A stretch of DNA of 29,538 nucleotides from a virus. A program made the position numbers and the translations under genes. Position 1 is the stretch's first letter. Every line of letters begins with the position of its first letter. The stretch spans positions 1-29,538 of IMG/VR virus record IMGVR_UViG_3300047557_003421, one strand, 5' to 3'. Shown piece after piece: positions 1-8,131 of this stretch. The notes under the pieces were generated by a model, which saw only the letters and a list, made by a program, of their open reading frames with translations, did no database searches and was not told the DNA's origin.

Positions 1-13
1 GCTTCAATCAACG

Positions 14-316
14 ATGGAGATGAACGATGAAACAAAACCTTCCAAACTTAAACATTCAAGACGAATACTTCAGAAGCAAAATCACATAAAGAAACAACTT
101 AAGATAGCGAAGCAAAGAGGAGTCATCAAGTTATACGAGAGAGAAGCCCACCGCCTTGCTAAACACAATGCTATGGATTGTGGACAGCCAGGATGTATGC
201 TTTGTGGTAACCCAAGAAAAATATTTGAGCAGAAAACAGTACAAGAATTGAAATTTGAGCAAACTGAGAAATGGATTGAAGATGAAAGTGAAGTTAATAA
301 GTTATTCGGAACCTAA
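14..316 (+). CDS. Conserved small phage protein with a Cys cluster
   Basis: This is a basic 100-residue protein, not assigned to a named family. The N-terminal 55 residues are rich in Lys and Arg and probably helical. They are followed by C56, C61 and C64 and a GNPRK stretch, which looks like a small metal-binding knuckle. Proteins of this kind (basic helix, then Cys cluster, then NPRKIF) are common in T4-like marine phages, from memory. A second in-frame ATG lies at 20, and the GGAG at 16-19 is too close to serve it, so the start at 14 is uncertain because the upstream sequence is missing. The end overlaps thyX by 35 nt, so the two are probably co-transcribed. Confidence 0.7.
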   Translation: MEMNDETKPSKLKHSRRILQKQNHIKKQLKIAKQRGVIKLYEREAHRLAKHNAMDCGQPGCMLCGNPRKIFEQKTVQELKFEQTEKWIEDESEVNKLFGT

Positions 317-947
317 TGGAACATTACCAGCAAATATAGATGGTGTACAGGATCTAATAGGGTATTGTGCAAGAGTTTCAAATCCATCCAATCAGTCTAA
401 TACAGATACAACTGAGAGGTTGATACAATATTTAATAAAGCATAAACATTGGTCTCCATTCGAAATGGTATCAGCATGTCTCGAGATAGAAACAACAAGA
501 GACATTGCAAGACAAATACTCAGACATAGAAGTTTTAGTTTCCAGGAGTTTAGTCAGCGCTACGCAGACCCTACTCAGGAGCTAGATTTCACTTTTAGAG
601 AAGCAAGATTACAAGATACAACAAATAGACAGAATAGTATAGAAGTCGATAATGATTATTTGAAAGAGCGTTGGGAAGAAGAACAAGCCAGCGTTCTTTT
701 AAGAGTTAAACAAGCGTACCAGTGGGCGATTGACAATGGTATCGCTAAAGAGCAAGCAAGAGCAGTGCTTCCAGAAGGGTTAACTGTATCTAGGCTCTAT
801 ATGCAAGGTACAATTAGATCCTGGATTCACTACATTGAATTACGTACTGGTAACGGTACACAAAAGGAGCATGCTGAGGTAGCCAAAGCATGCGCAGTTG
901 AACTTACTAAAATATTTCCTATGATTGCAGAATATGTCCAACAATAA
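282..947 (+). CDS. thyX: Flavin-dependent thymidylate synthase ThyX
   Basis: ThyX methylates dUMP to dTMP using methylene-tetrahydrofolate and FAD/NADPH, supplying thymidylate for phage DNA. The signature RHRX7S is complete at residues 81-91 (RHR, seven residues, S), followed by QRY. The C-terminal part has the usual LPEGLTVSRLYMQGTIRSW-type helix. At 221 residues it has normal family length. I chose ATG 282, where the protein begins MKVKLISY; the longer reading from TTG 255 adds nine residues of unlikely sequence. It overlaps the preceding gene and sits just ahead of nrdA, the usual nucleotide-synthesis grouping in T4-like phages. Confidence 0.95.
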   Translation: MKVKLISYSEPNGTLPANIDGVQDLIGYCARVSNPSNQSNTDTTERLIQYLIKHKHWSPFEMVSACLEIETTRDIARQILRHRSFSFQEFSQRYADPTQELDFTFREARLQDTTNRQNSIEVDNDYLKERWEEEQASVLLRVKQAYQWAIDNGIAKEQARAVLPEGLTVSRLYMQGTIRSWIHYIELRTGNGTQKEHAEVAKACAVELTKIFPMIAEYVQQ

Positions 948-963
948 CAATAATGAGGTAGAG

Positions 964-2787
964 ATGCATCTTTCAGTTGTTCCTAAACAAAGACAATTAC
1001 CAGAATACAAAATTGAAATAAATCTAGAAAGAGATAAATTATTTGATGAGCATGGAATGAAACGATTGAAAGAATCGTATATGCTCGACACAGAGCTTTC
1101 TCCACAAGATAGGTTTGCATACGTATCAAAGGCATTTGCATCTAACCAAGAGCATGCGCAGAGATTATATGATTATTCTTCGAAGCACTGGTTATCATAC
1201 TCAACACCAATTCTTTCTTTTGGAAGAACACAAAAGGGATTACCCATCTCGTGCTTCTTGAACTTCATGCATGATAGCTCTGCTGGTCTTGTAGATAACC
1301 TATCAGAAACAAACTGGTTGTCTATGCTAGGTGGTGGCGTGGGCATTGGATTTGGTATTCGTTCAGCTGATGAAAAGTCTACTGGTGTTATGCCACACCT
1401 TAGAATCTATGATGCATCGTCGTTAGCGTACAGACAAGGAAGAACTCGTCGTGGTTCTTATGCAGCTTACTTGGACATCGATCATCCTGATATTGCTTTG
1501 TTCTTAGATATGAGAAAGCCAACAGGGGATCCTAATATGAGAGCTTTGAACCTACATCACGGAATCAACATAACAGATGATTTCATGCTGTTGATTGAGA
1601 AGTGTATGTTGGATCCAAATGCTGACGATAGTTGGGAACTAAAAGACCCGCATGATAGACAGGTACGTGAAGTAGTATCAGCAAAGGCACTGTGGCAACA
1701 GATTCTAGAACTTAGAATGCATACAGGTGAGCCTTATCTACACTTCATTGATACAAGTAACAAAGCATTACCACATTGGTTGAAGGATAGAGGATTGAAG
1801 GTTAGACAATCAAACCTCTGTTCTGAGATTGTTCTACCTACAGATAAGGATAGAACAGCTGTATGCTGCTTGTCTTCGGTTAACTTGGAGTATTATGATG
1901 AATGGAAAAATGATCCTCTCTTCCTCAGAGACACGGCTGAGATGCTTGATAATGTGTTACAGTATTTTATTGATAACGCTCCTGATCCAGTCTCCCGTGC
2001 AAAGTATTCTGCATCCCGTGAGCGTAGTATTGGGGTTGGTGCTCTCGGCTTCCACGCTTATCTACAACGCAACAATATTCCTTTCGAGTCATCCATGGCT
2101 GTTGGAAGAAACAAACAAATCTTCAAGCACATAAGGACAAAACTAGATGAAGCCAATCGAGAACTTGGTAATGAGCGTGGCGAAGCGCCGGACGCTGCAG
2201 GCACTGGTCTTCGCTTCAGCCATCTCATGGCTGTTGCACCCAATGCTAGCTCTTCTATCATCATGGGCAACACTAGCCCTAGCATTGAGCCTTATCGAGC
2301 AAATGCATATAGACAAGACACGCTCTCTGGAGCACACCTCAACAAGAATAAGTGGCTAGATGGAATCATACGTAGATCGTGTGACCTTAACAAAGATCTA
2401 GACTATGATGAAGTATGGTCTTCAATCATTGCTAATGATGGGTCTGTCCAACACCTAGAGTGGATGGATGATTGGACTAAAGATGTATTTAAAACATCAA
2501 TGGAGATTGATCAGCGTTGGATTGTACAACACGCTTCTGATCGTCAAGAGTTCATTGACCAAGCACAATCAGTCAATTTATTCTTTAGACCCGATGTGAA
2601 CATTAAATATCTTCACGCTGTGCATTTCCAAGCGTGGAAGCAAGGACTGAAGAGTCTATATTATTGCAGAAGCGAGAAGCTAGCAAAAGCAGATAAAGTC
2701 TCGAAGCGTATTGAACGTCAGGTGATTGAAGAGATTGATATGAAAGCTCTTGCAGAAGGAAACGAGTGCCTTGCATGTGAAGGATAG
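964..2787 (+). CDS. nrdA: Class I ribonucleoside-diphosphate reductase, alpha subunit
   Basis: The large subunit reduces ribonucleotides to deoxyribonucleotides with the NrdB radical. Visible in the 607-residue product: the first redox cysteine in LPISC (residue 97), the active-site NLCSE (N284, C286, E288), the partner cysteine in VCCLSS (301/302), the tandem Tyr of the radical path (YY at 566-567) and the C-terminal CLAC pair that is re-reduced by glutaredoxin or thioredoxin. It is shorter than the 761-residue E. coli NrdA and lacks an N-terminal ATP-cone, so overall activity control by dATP is probably absent. I chose ATG 964 because GAGG at 955-958 is well placed. ATG 934 and TTG 925 are longer alternatives that give an Asn-rich leader and overlap thyX. 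The partner nrdB lies 4.2 kb downstream. Confidence 0.96.
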   Translation: MHLSVVPKQRQLPEYKIEINLERDKLFDEHGMKRLKESYMLDTELSPQDRFAYVSKAFASNQEHAQRLYDYSSKHWLSYSTPILSFGRTQKGLPISCFLNFMHDSSAGLVDNLSETNWLSMLGGGVGIGFGIRSADEKSTGVMPHLRIYDASSLAYRQGRTRRGSYAAYLDIDHPDIALFLDMRKPTGDPNMRALNLHHGINITDDFMLLIEKCMLDPNADDSWELKDPHDRQVREVVSAKALWQQILELRMHTGEPYLHFIDTSNKALPHWLKDRGLKVRQSNLCSEIVLPTDKDRTAVCCLSSVNLEYYDEWKNDPLFLRDTAEMLDNVLQYFIDNAPDPVSRAKYSASRERSIGVGALGFHAYLQRNNIPFESSMAVGRNKQIFKHIRTKLDEANRELGNERGEAPDAAGTGLRFSHLMAVAPNASSSIIMGNTSPSIEPYRANAYRQDTLSGAHLNKNKWLDGIIRRSCDLNKDLDYDEVWSSIIANDGSVQHLEWMDDWTKDVFKTSMEIDQRWIVQHASDRQEFIDQAQSVNLFFRPDVNIKYLHAVHFQAWKQGLKSLYYCRSEKLAKADKVSKRIERQVIEEIDMKALAEGNECLACEG

Positions 2788-2793
2788 TTTAAG

Positions 2794-3858
2794 ATGAAAC
2801 CATCACATTTTTACTTTGATGATTCTATTCTTGAAAGAGAGCACATATTATTTCGTCATGCTAATTATGTTGGTCATAAACATCTTGTACCAGAGATAGG
2901 CAATTACTCTGTTGTTCCTCAGAGCGATGATGGATTGTTTCTACTTAATACGTCTAATGGTATTGAATGTGTATCTAATGTTTGCAGACACAGACAAGCT
3001 ACCATTCTCAAAGGATCTGGCTCAACATCAAGTATAGTATGTCCTCTACATGGATGGACTTACGATACATCTGGTAAGCTGGTTGGTGCTCCTCACTTTG
3101 ATCCTTGTCCCAATGCATCACTAAGAAAGTTTCAGACACAGGAGTGGAACGGATTAGTGTTTGAAAAGAATGCTTTTGATATAGTTAGCGATCTCAAACA
3201 AATGAGACTCGCTAACCATTTCAATTTTGATGGATATGTTTTTCATTCCAGAAAAGAACATGAGTGTAATTATAACTGGAAAACATTCATCGAAGTCTAT
3301 TTGGATGACTATCATGTTGATCCATTCCATCCTGGACTAGGTAACTTTGTTGACTGCAGTAAACTTGACTGGCAGTTCGGAGATAGATACTCTGTTCAGT
3401 CTGTAGGAGTCAACAATGAATTGAAGTTAGCAGGTACCCCTGTATACAAACAATGGCACAAAGTACTACTTGATTATAGGAAAGGTGTTGTTCCTGAGTT
3501 TGGGGCTATATGGCTCACAATCTATCCTAATGTGATGGTTGAATGGTATCCAGAAGTACTTGTTATTTCTTCTGTATGGCCTGTTACTCCACAGAAGACA
3601 AGAAACATAGTAGACTTTTACTATCCAGAAGACATTGCTCACTTTGAGCAGGAGTTTGTTGAAGCTCATCAAGCAGCTTATATGGAAACTTGCTTTGAGG
3701 ATGATGAGATTGCAGAAAGAATGGATAGAGGTAGAAATCATTTGAACAATCTGAGATTTGACGATTACGGTCCTGTTCACGATCCTATGGAAATAGGTTT
3801 AAAATATTTCTATGAGTATTATGATAGGTTTATATTCTCAGATTGGACAAAAAGATAA
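2794..3858 (+). CDS. Rieske-type non-heme iron oxygenase, alpha subunit
   Basis: This is a likely O2-dependent mono- or dioxygenase of the ring-hydroxylating/choline-carnitine oxygenase type. The Rieske [2Fe-2S] site is complete: C64-x-H66 and C83-x-x-H86 (CRH ... CPLH). The catalytic domain carries DDYHVDPFHPG, with H174 and H179 as two mononuclear-iron ligands and D172 near the electron bridge. The third acidic ligand was not assigned. The 354 residues match the family's usual length. Substrate cannot be read from sequence, and no reductase partner is encoded here, so host ferredoxin/reductase would be needed. The desaturase gene starts in its stop codon (TAATG), and an Fe-S carrier lies two genes on. 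AAGGA precedes ATG 2794. Confidence 0.9.
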   Translation: MKPSHFYFDDSILEREHILFRHANYVGHKHLVPEIGNYSVVPQSDDGLFLLNTSNGIECVSNVCRHRQATILKGSGSTSSIVCPLHGWTYDTSGKLVGAPHFDPCPNASLRKFQTQEWNGLVFEKNAFDIVSDLKQMRLANHFNFDGYVFHSRKEHECNYNWKTFIEVYLDDYHVDPFHPGLGNFVDCSKLDWQFGDRYSVQSVGVNNELKLAGTPVYKQWHKVLLDYRKGVVPEFGAIWLTIYPNVMVEWYPEVLVISSVWPVTPQKTRNIVDFYYPEDIAHFEQEFVEAHQAAYMETCFEDDEIAERMDRGRNHLNNLRFDDYGPVHDPMEIGLKYFYEYYDRFIFSDWTKR

Positions 3859-4562
3859 TGGCTGAGTTAATTTACTTACTTGTTTGTACTCATATTACTA
3901 TTATATGTGTGACATTGTTCCTACATAGAGGTCAGGCTCACAAATCATTGGTGTTTAATCCAATCCTATCTCACTTCATGAGATTCTGGTTGTGGATGAC
4001 AACAGGAATGGTAACTAAAGAATGGGTTGCAGTTCATAGATTACATCATAGATACTGTGATGAAAAGAAAGATCCTCACTCACCAGTCCATTACGGACTG
4101 TTAACTGTGTTGTTCAAAGGAGCTTTTTTGTATAACAAGGCAGCCAAAGACACAGTTATGGTTGATACGTATGGTAAAGGAACTCCAGAGGATTGGTTAG
4201 AAAAAAATGTCTACAGTAAGTATTCTTTTGTTGGTGTACTTGTTTTGCTTTGTATTAATATTGTTTTGTTTGGCTTTGTTGGGATTGGAATTTGGCTGGC
4301 TCAAGTCGCTTGGATACCGTTTTGGGCAGCTGGTGTGGTCAACGGCGTGGGACATAGCTGGGGATATAGAAACGGCAATACGAGAGAAGAATCTCGAAAT
4401 GTTGTTCCGATTGATGTTCTGGTCGGTGGTGAGCTACTTCATAATAATCATCATCTTGATCCTAGTAATCCAAAGCTTAGTTTGAAATGGTTTGAGTTTG
4501 ATATAGGATGGATGTACATTAATATTTTCAAATGGTTCAGATTAGTCGAGGTAAGCAAATGA
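3858..4562 (+). CDS. Membrane fatty-acid (acyl) desaturase
   Basis: This is a diiron desaturase that inserts a double bond into acyl chains at the inner membrane, using O2 and electrons from ferredoxin or cytochrome. Three histidine boxes are present in 234 residues: HRGQAH (23-28), HRLHH (60-64) and HNNHH (195-199), plus H166 in GHSWGYRN. Hydrophobic spans lie near residues 2-22, 38-52 and 122-165. It is short for the stearoyl-type desaturases and lacks extra terminal extensions. The start at 3858 shares its A with the Rieske stop codon. The stop overlaps the next start as ATGA. Membrane lipid remodelling is inference; the enzyme class is well supported. Confidence 0.92.
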   Translation: MAELIYLLVCTHITIICVTLFLHRGQAHKSLVFNPILSHFMRFWLWMTTGMVTKEWVAVHRLHHRYCDEKKDPHSPVHYGLLTVLFKGAFLYNKAAKDTVMVDTYGKGTPEDWLEKNVYSKYSFVGVLVLLCINIVLFGFVGIGIWLAQVAWIPFWAAGVVNGVGHSWGYRNGNTREESRNVVPIDVLVGGELLHNNHHLDPSNPKLSLKWFEFDIGWMYINIFKWFRLVEVSK

Positions 4563-4735
4563 AGAAAAGTTTACTCTTATTGTTTTTACTAACTGGATGT
4601 AGCTCTCAATACGATCTTTGTATTGAAAGAGAAAAAGAGAACTACAGACAAAGAAATCCAAAAGCATCTTATGGTCAAATTATGTCTAAGCAACAGGAAT
4701 TCGAATCGATGTGTAGTAGCTTCAAAGGAAAATAA
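4559..4735 (+). CDS. Small phage lipoprotein
   Basis: The product is a 58-residue predicted lipoprotein. [14 protein letters not shown] is a short signal peptide ending in a lipobox (L-T-G-C), so the mature protein would be anchored through the Cys and carry a short polar domain with two further Cys. The start at 4559 has GAGG just upstream and forms an ATGA overlap with the desaturase stop; the stop overlaps the next start (TAATG). No family recognised. Small lipoproteins in phages sometimes act in superinfection exclusion, which is only a possibility here. Confidence 0.75.
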   Translation: MKKSLLLLFLLTGCSSQYDLCIEREKENYRQRNPKASYGQIMSKQQEFESMCSSFKGK

Positions 4736-5058
4736 TGATCAACATAACAACTGCAGCTGCAAGTAAGATCAGATCAATAATTGAAGAAGAAGACCCTTCC
4801 CTCAAACTTAGAATATTCGTTCAGGGTGGAGGCTGTTCTGGTTTTCAGTATGGATTCACTATGGAAGACAATCCTCCAGCAGAGGATGACTTCACATTTG
4901 AGAAGGATGGTATTCAGATTGTAGTAGACTCAATGAGTATGCAATATCTTAATGAAGCTGAGATTGATTATGAAACTTCTTTAATGGGTGCTGAGTTCAA
5001 GATTAAGAATCCTAACGTGAAGGCAACCTGTGGGTGTGGGTCATCGTTTACAGTCTAA
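4735..5058 (+). CDS. A-type iron-sulfur carrier protein (IscA/ErpA family)
   Basis: A-type carriers receive Fe-S clusters from the scaffold and pass them to target proteins. The three ligand cysteines are conserved: C34 in [10 protein letters not shown] and C99/C101 in CGCGSSF near the C-terminus. At 107 residues it is full length. It resembles ErpA more than IscA in its acidic N-terminal third, but the subtype is not certain. Such genes occur in some cyanophages and pelagiphages (from memory). Here it is translationally coupled to the lipoprotein and lies two genes after a Rieske oxygenase that needs a [2Fe-2S] cluster, so a dedicated client relationship is a reasonable guess. Confidence 0.94.
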   Translation: MINITTAAASKIRSIIEEEDPSLKLRIFVQGGGCSGFQYGFTMEDNPPAEDDFTFEKDGIQIVVDSMSMQYLNEAEIDYETSLMGAEFKIKNPNVKATCGCGSSFTV

Positions 5059-5697
5059 ATGAAAACGATTGCTATTTTTGTTCACCAACCAAGGTGTTCG
5101 GTGCAGTCAGGTAATGGAATAATCAAAGCACTGACTCCTCATTACAGATTTAAGGTGTTTACTAAACATGAACTTGAAGATGATTTTTTTGATGATGTTG
5201 ACATGGTTGCTTTTCCTGGTGGCACTGGCGATTCCGATAGTTGGAATCGTTTACTTAAATCTCATGTTGACCGCATCCGTAGCTTCGTTGCTGGTGGTGG
5301 GCACTACTTGGGTGTATGCATGGGAGCGTATTGGGCGGGACCTGACTACTTCAACATACTCGATGGTGTTCAAGTAAGTCAATATATAACACGTCCTGGT
5401 ACAGATACCAGAAGACCTCATGCAAAGCACATGAGCGTTACATGGAATGGTAAACCAGAGCATCTTTTCTTTTATGATGGCTGTGCAGTGGTAGGTGATG
5501 AGACTAAGTACAACGTGGTATCTCGATATCCAAACGGAGATGCTATGGCAATCATACAGAATAGAATAGGATTGATCGGATGTCATCCCGAAGCAGAGCA
5601 GCACTGGTACAACAGCTACTCGTGGATGAAGAACAGTTGGACTGGAAATAACCACCATTTATTACTTGACTTCGTGAACAAAATAATGGAGAATTGA
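5059..5697 (+). CDS. Class I glutamine amidotransferase-fold protein (BPL_N-like)
   Basis: The 212-residue protein has the GATase/DJ-1-like fold. It contains AFPGGTGDSDSW near residues 51-62, a nucleophile elbow GVCMGAYWAG with C87, and the GCHPEAEQHW motif with H176 and E178 that would complete a Cys-His-Glu triad. This arrangement matches the biotin-protein-ligase N-terminal domain family, proteins of unclear reaction, rather than a glutaminase attached to a synthetase; no synthetase domain is fused. It begins directly after the Fe-S carrier stop. The substrate is not predictable. Confidence 0.82.
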   Translation: MKTIAIFVHQPRCSVQSGNGIIKALTPHYRFKVFTKHELEDDFFDDVDMVAFPGGTGDSDSWNRLLKSHVDRIRSFVAGGGHYLGVCMGAYWAGPDYFNILDGVQVSQYITRPGTDTRRPHAKHMSVTWNGKPEHLFFYDGCAVVGDETKYNVVSRYPNGDAMAIIQNRIGLIGCHPEAEQHWYNSYSWMKNSWTGNNHHLLLDFVNKIMEN

Positions 5698-5698
5698 T

Positions 5699-5884
5699 AT
5701 GGCAGGTGAGATACCGTATATGATAGTGTGGGGGTTCTTCTCAGCAATGGGTTGGATGGGTGCTAACTGGGCAATGGACAAGGCTTTTCCTGACAAGGAA
5801 AAAGAAAAGCCTGCTATTGAAAAGCAAGTCGAGGATAAAAATGGCAGAGATACTAAAGTTCCCAAAGAAAAAAAGCAAGAATAG
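5699..5884 (+). CDS. Small membrane protein, unknown function
   Basis: This is a 61-residue protein with one hydrophobic segment (about residues 5-26, rich in Trp, Gly and Ala), then a highly charged Lys/Glu tail. GGAG at 5688-5691 supports the start. Its last 44 nt overlap the next gene in another frame. No family recognised. Confidence 0.65.
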   Translation: MAGEIPYMIVWGFFSAMGWMGANWAMDKAFPDKEKEKPAIEKQVEDKNGRDTKVPKEKKQE

Positions 5885-6029
5885 CGTAGCTAAACTTCAT
5901 GATGACGCTCTCATTGAAGAGCATAGAATCAAGCTACTCACACTGTATGCTCAGATGGAACACGTGGTGAAAGAAATCAATTACCACAAAGAAGTACTCG
6001 CACTGCTAGAAAAAGGTAGAAAAAAATAA
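5841..6029 (+). CDS. Small basic phage protein (MAEILKFP start)
   Basis: The 62-residue product starts MAEILKFPKKK and ends in a predicted helix. GAGGA at 5831-5835 sets the start at 5841 inside the previous gene. Short proteins with a similar opening occur in T4-like marine phages from memory, but I know of no assigned role. Confidence 0.65.
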   Translation: MAEILKFPKKKSKNSVAKLHDDALIEEHRIKLLTLYAQMEHVVKEINYHKEVLALLEKGRKK

Positions 6030-6041
6030 TCAAAATAAATA

Positions 6042-6290
6042 ATGAAAGATCTACTTAAGTTTTTACCTCAGGTACTACAAGCGTTACCTGAGGTTGTCAA
6101 ATATATCAAATACATTCCCATCCTGATGGTTCTTGGTGGTATTGGCTACGGAGTGTATATGTTCTTTATGAACTACAAAGACCCCTACAAATGTTACAAC
6201 AACCAGCTTTTTGAACAGAAAAGCATTCTCTCTGATGTTTATATTTTCAATGGTGAGATTTGTATAGAGAACACACCACAGAAGGAATAA
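6042..6290 (+). CDS. Small membrane protein, unknown function
   Basis: The 82-residue product has an amphipathic N-terminus, one clear membrane span at about residues 26-43 (IPILMVLGGIGYGVYMFF) and a polar C-terminal part with two Cys that could form a disulfide if exported. No Shine-Dalgarno is obvious before ATG 6042. The upstream AT-rich run contains ATAAATA, which lies too close to the start to act as this gene's promoter. Confidence 0.65.
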   Translation: MKDLLKFLPQVLQALPEVVKYIKYIPILMVLGGIGYGVYMFFMNYKDPYKCYNNQLFEQKSILSDVYIFNGEICIENTPQKE

Positions 6291-6497
6291 ATGTCCGACG
6301 ATATTAAAAACGACCTTAAAAAATATAAGCCAAAGAAAAAGAAACTTACAGTCCCTGAAGAGTTTTTAGATAACGCTAAAAGCTATGAAGATAAGTTAAT
6401 GCTAGTCCAGCATCTGACAGAAAGAGAAAAGGGAAGAGTTATGTTAATTATCAAATCAATGTTGAAGGATGCTGTAAGCAAAAAGAACAAAGTATGA
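6291..6497 (+). CDS. Small charged protein, unknown function
   Basis: The product is 68 residues: a lysine-rich N-terminal third (KKYKPKKKK) followed by a helical segment (EKLMLVQHLTEREKGRVMLI-like composition). AAGGA lies just before the start. The stop overlaps the next start as ATGA. Its role is unknown; a nucleic-acid-binding accessory is possible from the charge alone. Confidence 0.65.
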   Translation: MSDDIKNDLKKYKPKKKKLTVPEEFLDNAKSYEDKLMLVQHLTEREKGRVMLIIKSMLKDAVSKKNKV

Positions 6498-7009
6498 GAC
6501 CACTATATTATATCTCTCGTGAAAAAGAAAAAGAACTAATTGACAAGCTGATAACAATAGTCAATAATGAATACTTTGACCCAGACACTACAGCTATCAT
6601 TCAAGCATCGGTGGACTTTGCAGGTACAGCTGCAATGCACTTTGCACATGCATGGTCTGTCAAGGGAGAGATCATTCCTATCATCCCAATTGAAGTAACA
6701 TATCCAGGAGAACCGTACGAGTATGTTGTGGAGAAATTTCACTATGATATGCATTGGCATCTCAACCATAAAAATTATAAACAGTTTGTAGTAGTTGAGG
6801 CAGGAATAATTCGTGGTGGTAATTGGAAATGGATCCTAGAAGAGTTTAGAGAGCTAGGGTTTGGAAGAGATAAAATAACTTTGGTAACACTGTGTGAGAA
6901 TGTTCACAGTATTGTGAAATCAGATTATGTTGGTGAGTATTACGACGACGAAAAGGAAGACTTAACTTTCTATTTCGAAAGGTATAACAAACATTGGCCG
7001 GTAAAATAA
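6494..7009 (+). CDS. Possible phosphoribosyltransferase-like protein
   Basis: This 171-residue soluble protein has no transmembrane segment. A central hydrophobic strand, KQFVVVEAGIIRGGNW (about residues 96-111), resembles the strand-plus-loop that binds PRPP in type I phosphoribosyltransferases, but the canonical acidic pair is reduced to VEAG, so catalytic activity is doubtful. Placement directly before nrdB fits a nucleotide-metabolism role. It is coupled to its upstream neighbour by ATGA, and its stop directly precedes ATG 7010. The family call is tentative. Confidence 0.6.
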   Translation: MRPLYYISREKEKELIDKLITIVNNEYFDPDTTAIIQASVDFAGTAAMHFAHAWSVKGEIIPIIPIEVTYPGEPYEYVVEKFHYDMHWHLNHKNYKQFVVVEAGIIRGGNWKWILEEFRELGFGRDKITLVTLCENVHSIVKSDYVGEYYDDEKEDLTFYFERYNKHWPVK

Positions 7010-7996
7010 ATGAAAACAAAACTAAAACTAACAGACGAAAGAAACAACTTCAAGCCATTTCATTATCCATGGGCATATGATTCATGGTTGAAGCACGAGC
7101 AGAGTCATTGGATGCACACTGAAGTTCCAATGCTTGAGGATGTCAAGGATTGGAAAAACAAACTAACTGATCAAGAGAAGCAGTTCTTGACTCACATCTT
7201 TAGATTCTTCACGCAAGGAGATGTTGATGTTGCAGGTGGATATGTAAAGAACTATCTTCCTTACTTTCCACAACCAGAAGTAAGAATGATGTTAGCTGGG
7301 TTTGCTGCTAGAGAAGCATTACATATCGCTGCATACTCACATTTGATTGAGACTCTTGGTATGCCAGAGTCAACTTATAATGAATTCCTTCAGTACCAGG
7401 AGATGAAAGATAAGCATGATTACGTTCTTAATCTTAGCTCACAGAGTGGTGATGCTGCTACTACTGCTACTCATATTGCAGTATTCTCTGCTTTCACCGA
7501 AGGGATGCAACTATTCAGTTCCTTTATCATGCTTCTTAACTTCCCCCGTCATGGCAAGATGAAGGGTATGGGTCAGATTGTTACATGGTCGATTGTTGAT
7601 GAGACGATGCATGCTGAGTCAATGATCAAGTTATTCAGAACCTACGTAGAAGAGAATAGAGATATCTGGAACGATGATTTGAAAGGCAGAATATATACGA
7701 TTGCAGAAAAGATGGTCGAACTCGAAGACAAGTTTATTGATCTTGCCTTCTCATTAGGACCAATGGAGGATCTCAATGCAGAAGATGTTAAGCGTTATAT
7801 TCGCTATATTGCTGACCGCAGGCTTATTTCTCTTGGTCTTAAAGGGATTTTCAAGGTGAAGAAGAATCCATTGCTATGGGTTGAGGAGATGATCAACGCA
7901 CCTACTCATACAAACTTCTTTGAGAACAGAGCAACAGACTATGCGAAAGGAGCACTCTCGGGTAACTGGGAAGATGTTTGGGCGAAAGCCGCTTAA
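7010..7996 (+). CDS. nrdB: Class I ribonucleoside-diphosphate reductase, beta subunit
   Basis: The small subunit houses the diiron-tyrosyl radical that drives NrdA. All six metal ligands can be placed with E. coli-like spacing: D71, E102, H105, E164, E198 and H201. Y109 sits four residues after H105, the position of the radical tyrosine (EALHIAAY), so this is a tyrosyl-radical type rather than a Tyr-less variant. The 328 residues are a little shorter than E. coli NrdB. It is the last gene of the first transcription block; a late-promoter-like sequence and a terminator follow. Confidence 0.96.
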   Translation: MKTKLKLTDERNNFKPFHYPWAYDSWLKHEQSHWMHTEVPMLEDVKDWKNKLTDQEKQFLTHIFRFFTQGDVDVAGGYVKNYLPYFPQPEVRMMLAGFAAREALHIAAYSHLIETLGMPESTYNEFLQYQEMKDKHDYVLNLSSQSGDAATTATHIAVFSAFTEGMQLFSSFIMLLNFPRHGKMKGMGQIVTWSIVDETMHAESMIKLFRTYVEENRDIWNDDLKGRIYTIAEKMVELEDKFIDLAFSLGPMEDLNAEDVKRYIRYIADRRLISLGLKGIFKVKKNPLLWVEEMINAPTHTNFFENRATDYAKGALSGNWEDVWAKAA

Positions 7997-7997
7997 A

Positions 7998-8005
7998 CAT
8001 AAATA
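7998..8005 (+). promoter_or_regulatory. Putative late promoter CATAAATA
   Basis: An exact match to the NATAAATA late-promoter consensus of T4-like phages starts one base after the nrdB stop. The predicted start near 8012 is only about 20 nt before the terminator hairpin at 8032, so it would either give a short RNA or need readthrough to reach pstS. Confidence 0.45.
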
Positions 8006-8031
8006 AAGAAGACCACTAGGGTCAAAAGATC

Positions 8032-8069
8032 AGAGCCTGCTGTAGCCTCGTGCTACGGCGGGCTCTTTT
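8032..8069 (+). terminator. Rho-independent terminator after nrdB
   Basis: A 15-bp stem runs from AGAGCCTGCTGTAGC (8032-8046) to GCTACGGCGGGCTCT (8052-8066), with two G-T pairs, a CTCGT loop and a short T tract. It separates the nucleotide-metabolism block from the phosphate-uptake pair. Confidence 0.85.
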
Positions 8070-8131
8070 GTTATGAGGATCAAATATTACCAATCTATGA
8101 AATTATATATTATCAACAATCAGGAGAAAGC

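Noticed and set aside
2058-2359. Open frames on the minus strand and in another plus frame inside nrdA
   Set aside because: They are shadows created by the GC-richer codons of nrdA; no ribosome sites or protein-like motifs.
5251-5658. 135-residue minus-strand open frame opposite the GATase-fold gene
   Set aside because: The opposite strand encodes a protein with an intact catalytic triad, and the minus frame shows no motif or ribosome site.
6034-6041. NATAAATA match just before the gene at 6042
   Set aside because: It abuts the ATG, so transcription would start inside the coding region. It is probably chance in an AT-rich spacer, though it could serve the following genes.
8070-8131. Search for a PhoB box before pstS
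   Set aside because: No pair of CTGTCAT-like repeats is visible; the region is AT-rich without a clear -35 and -10.
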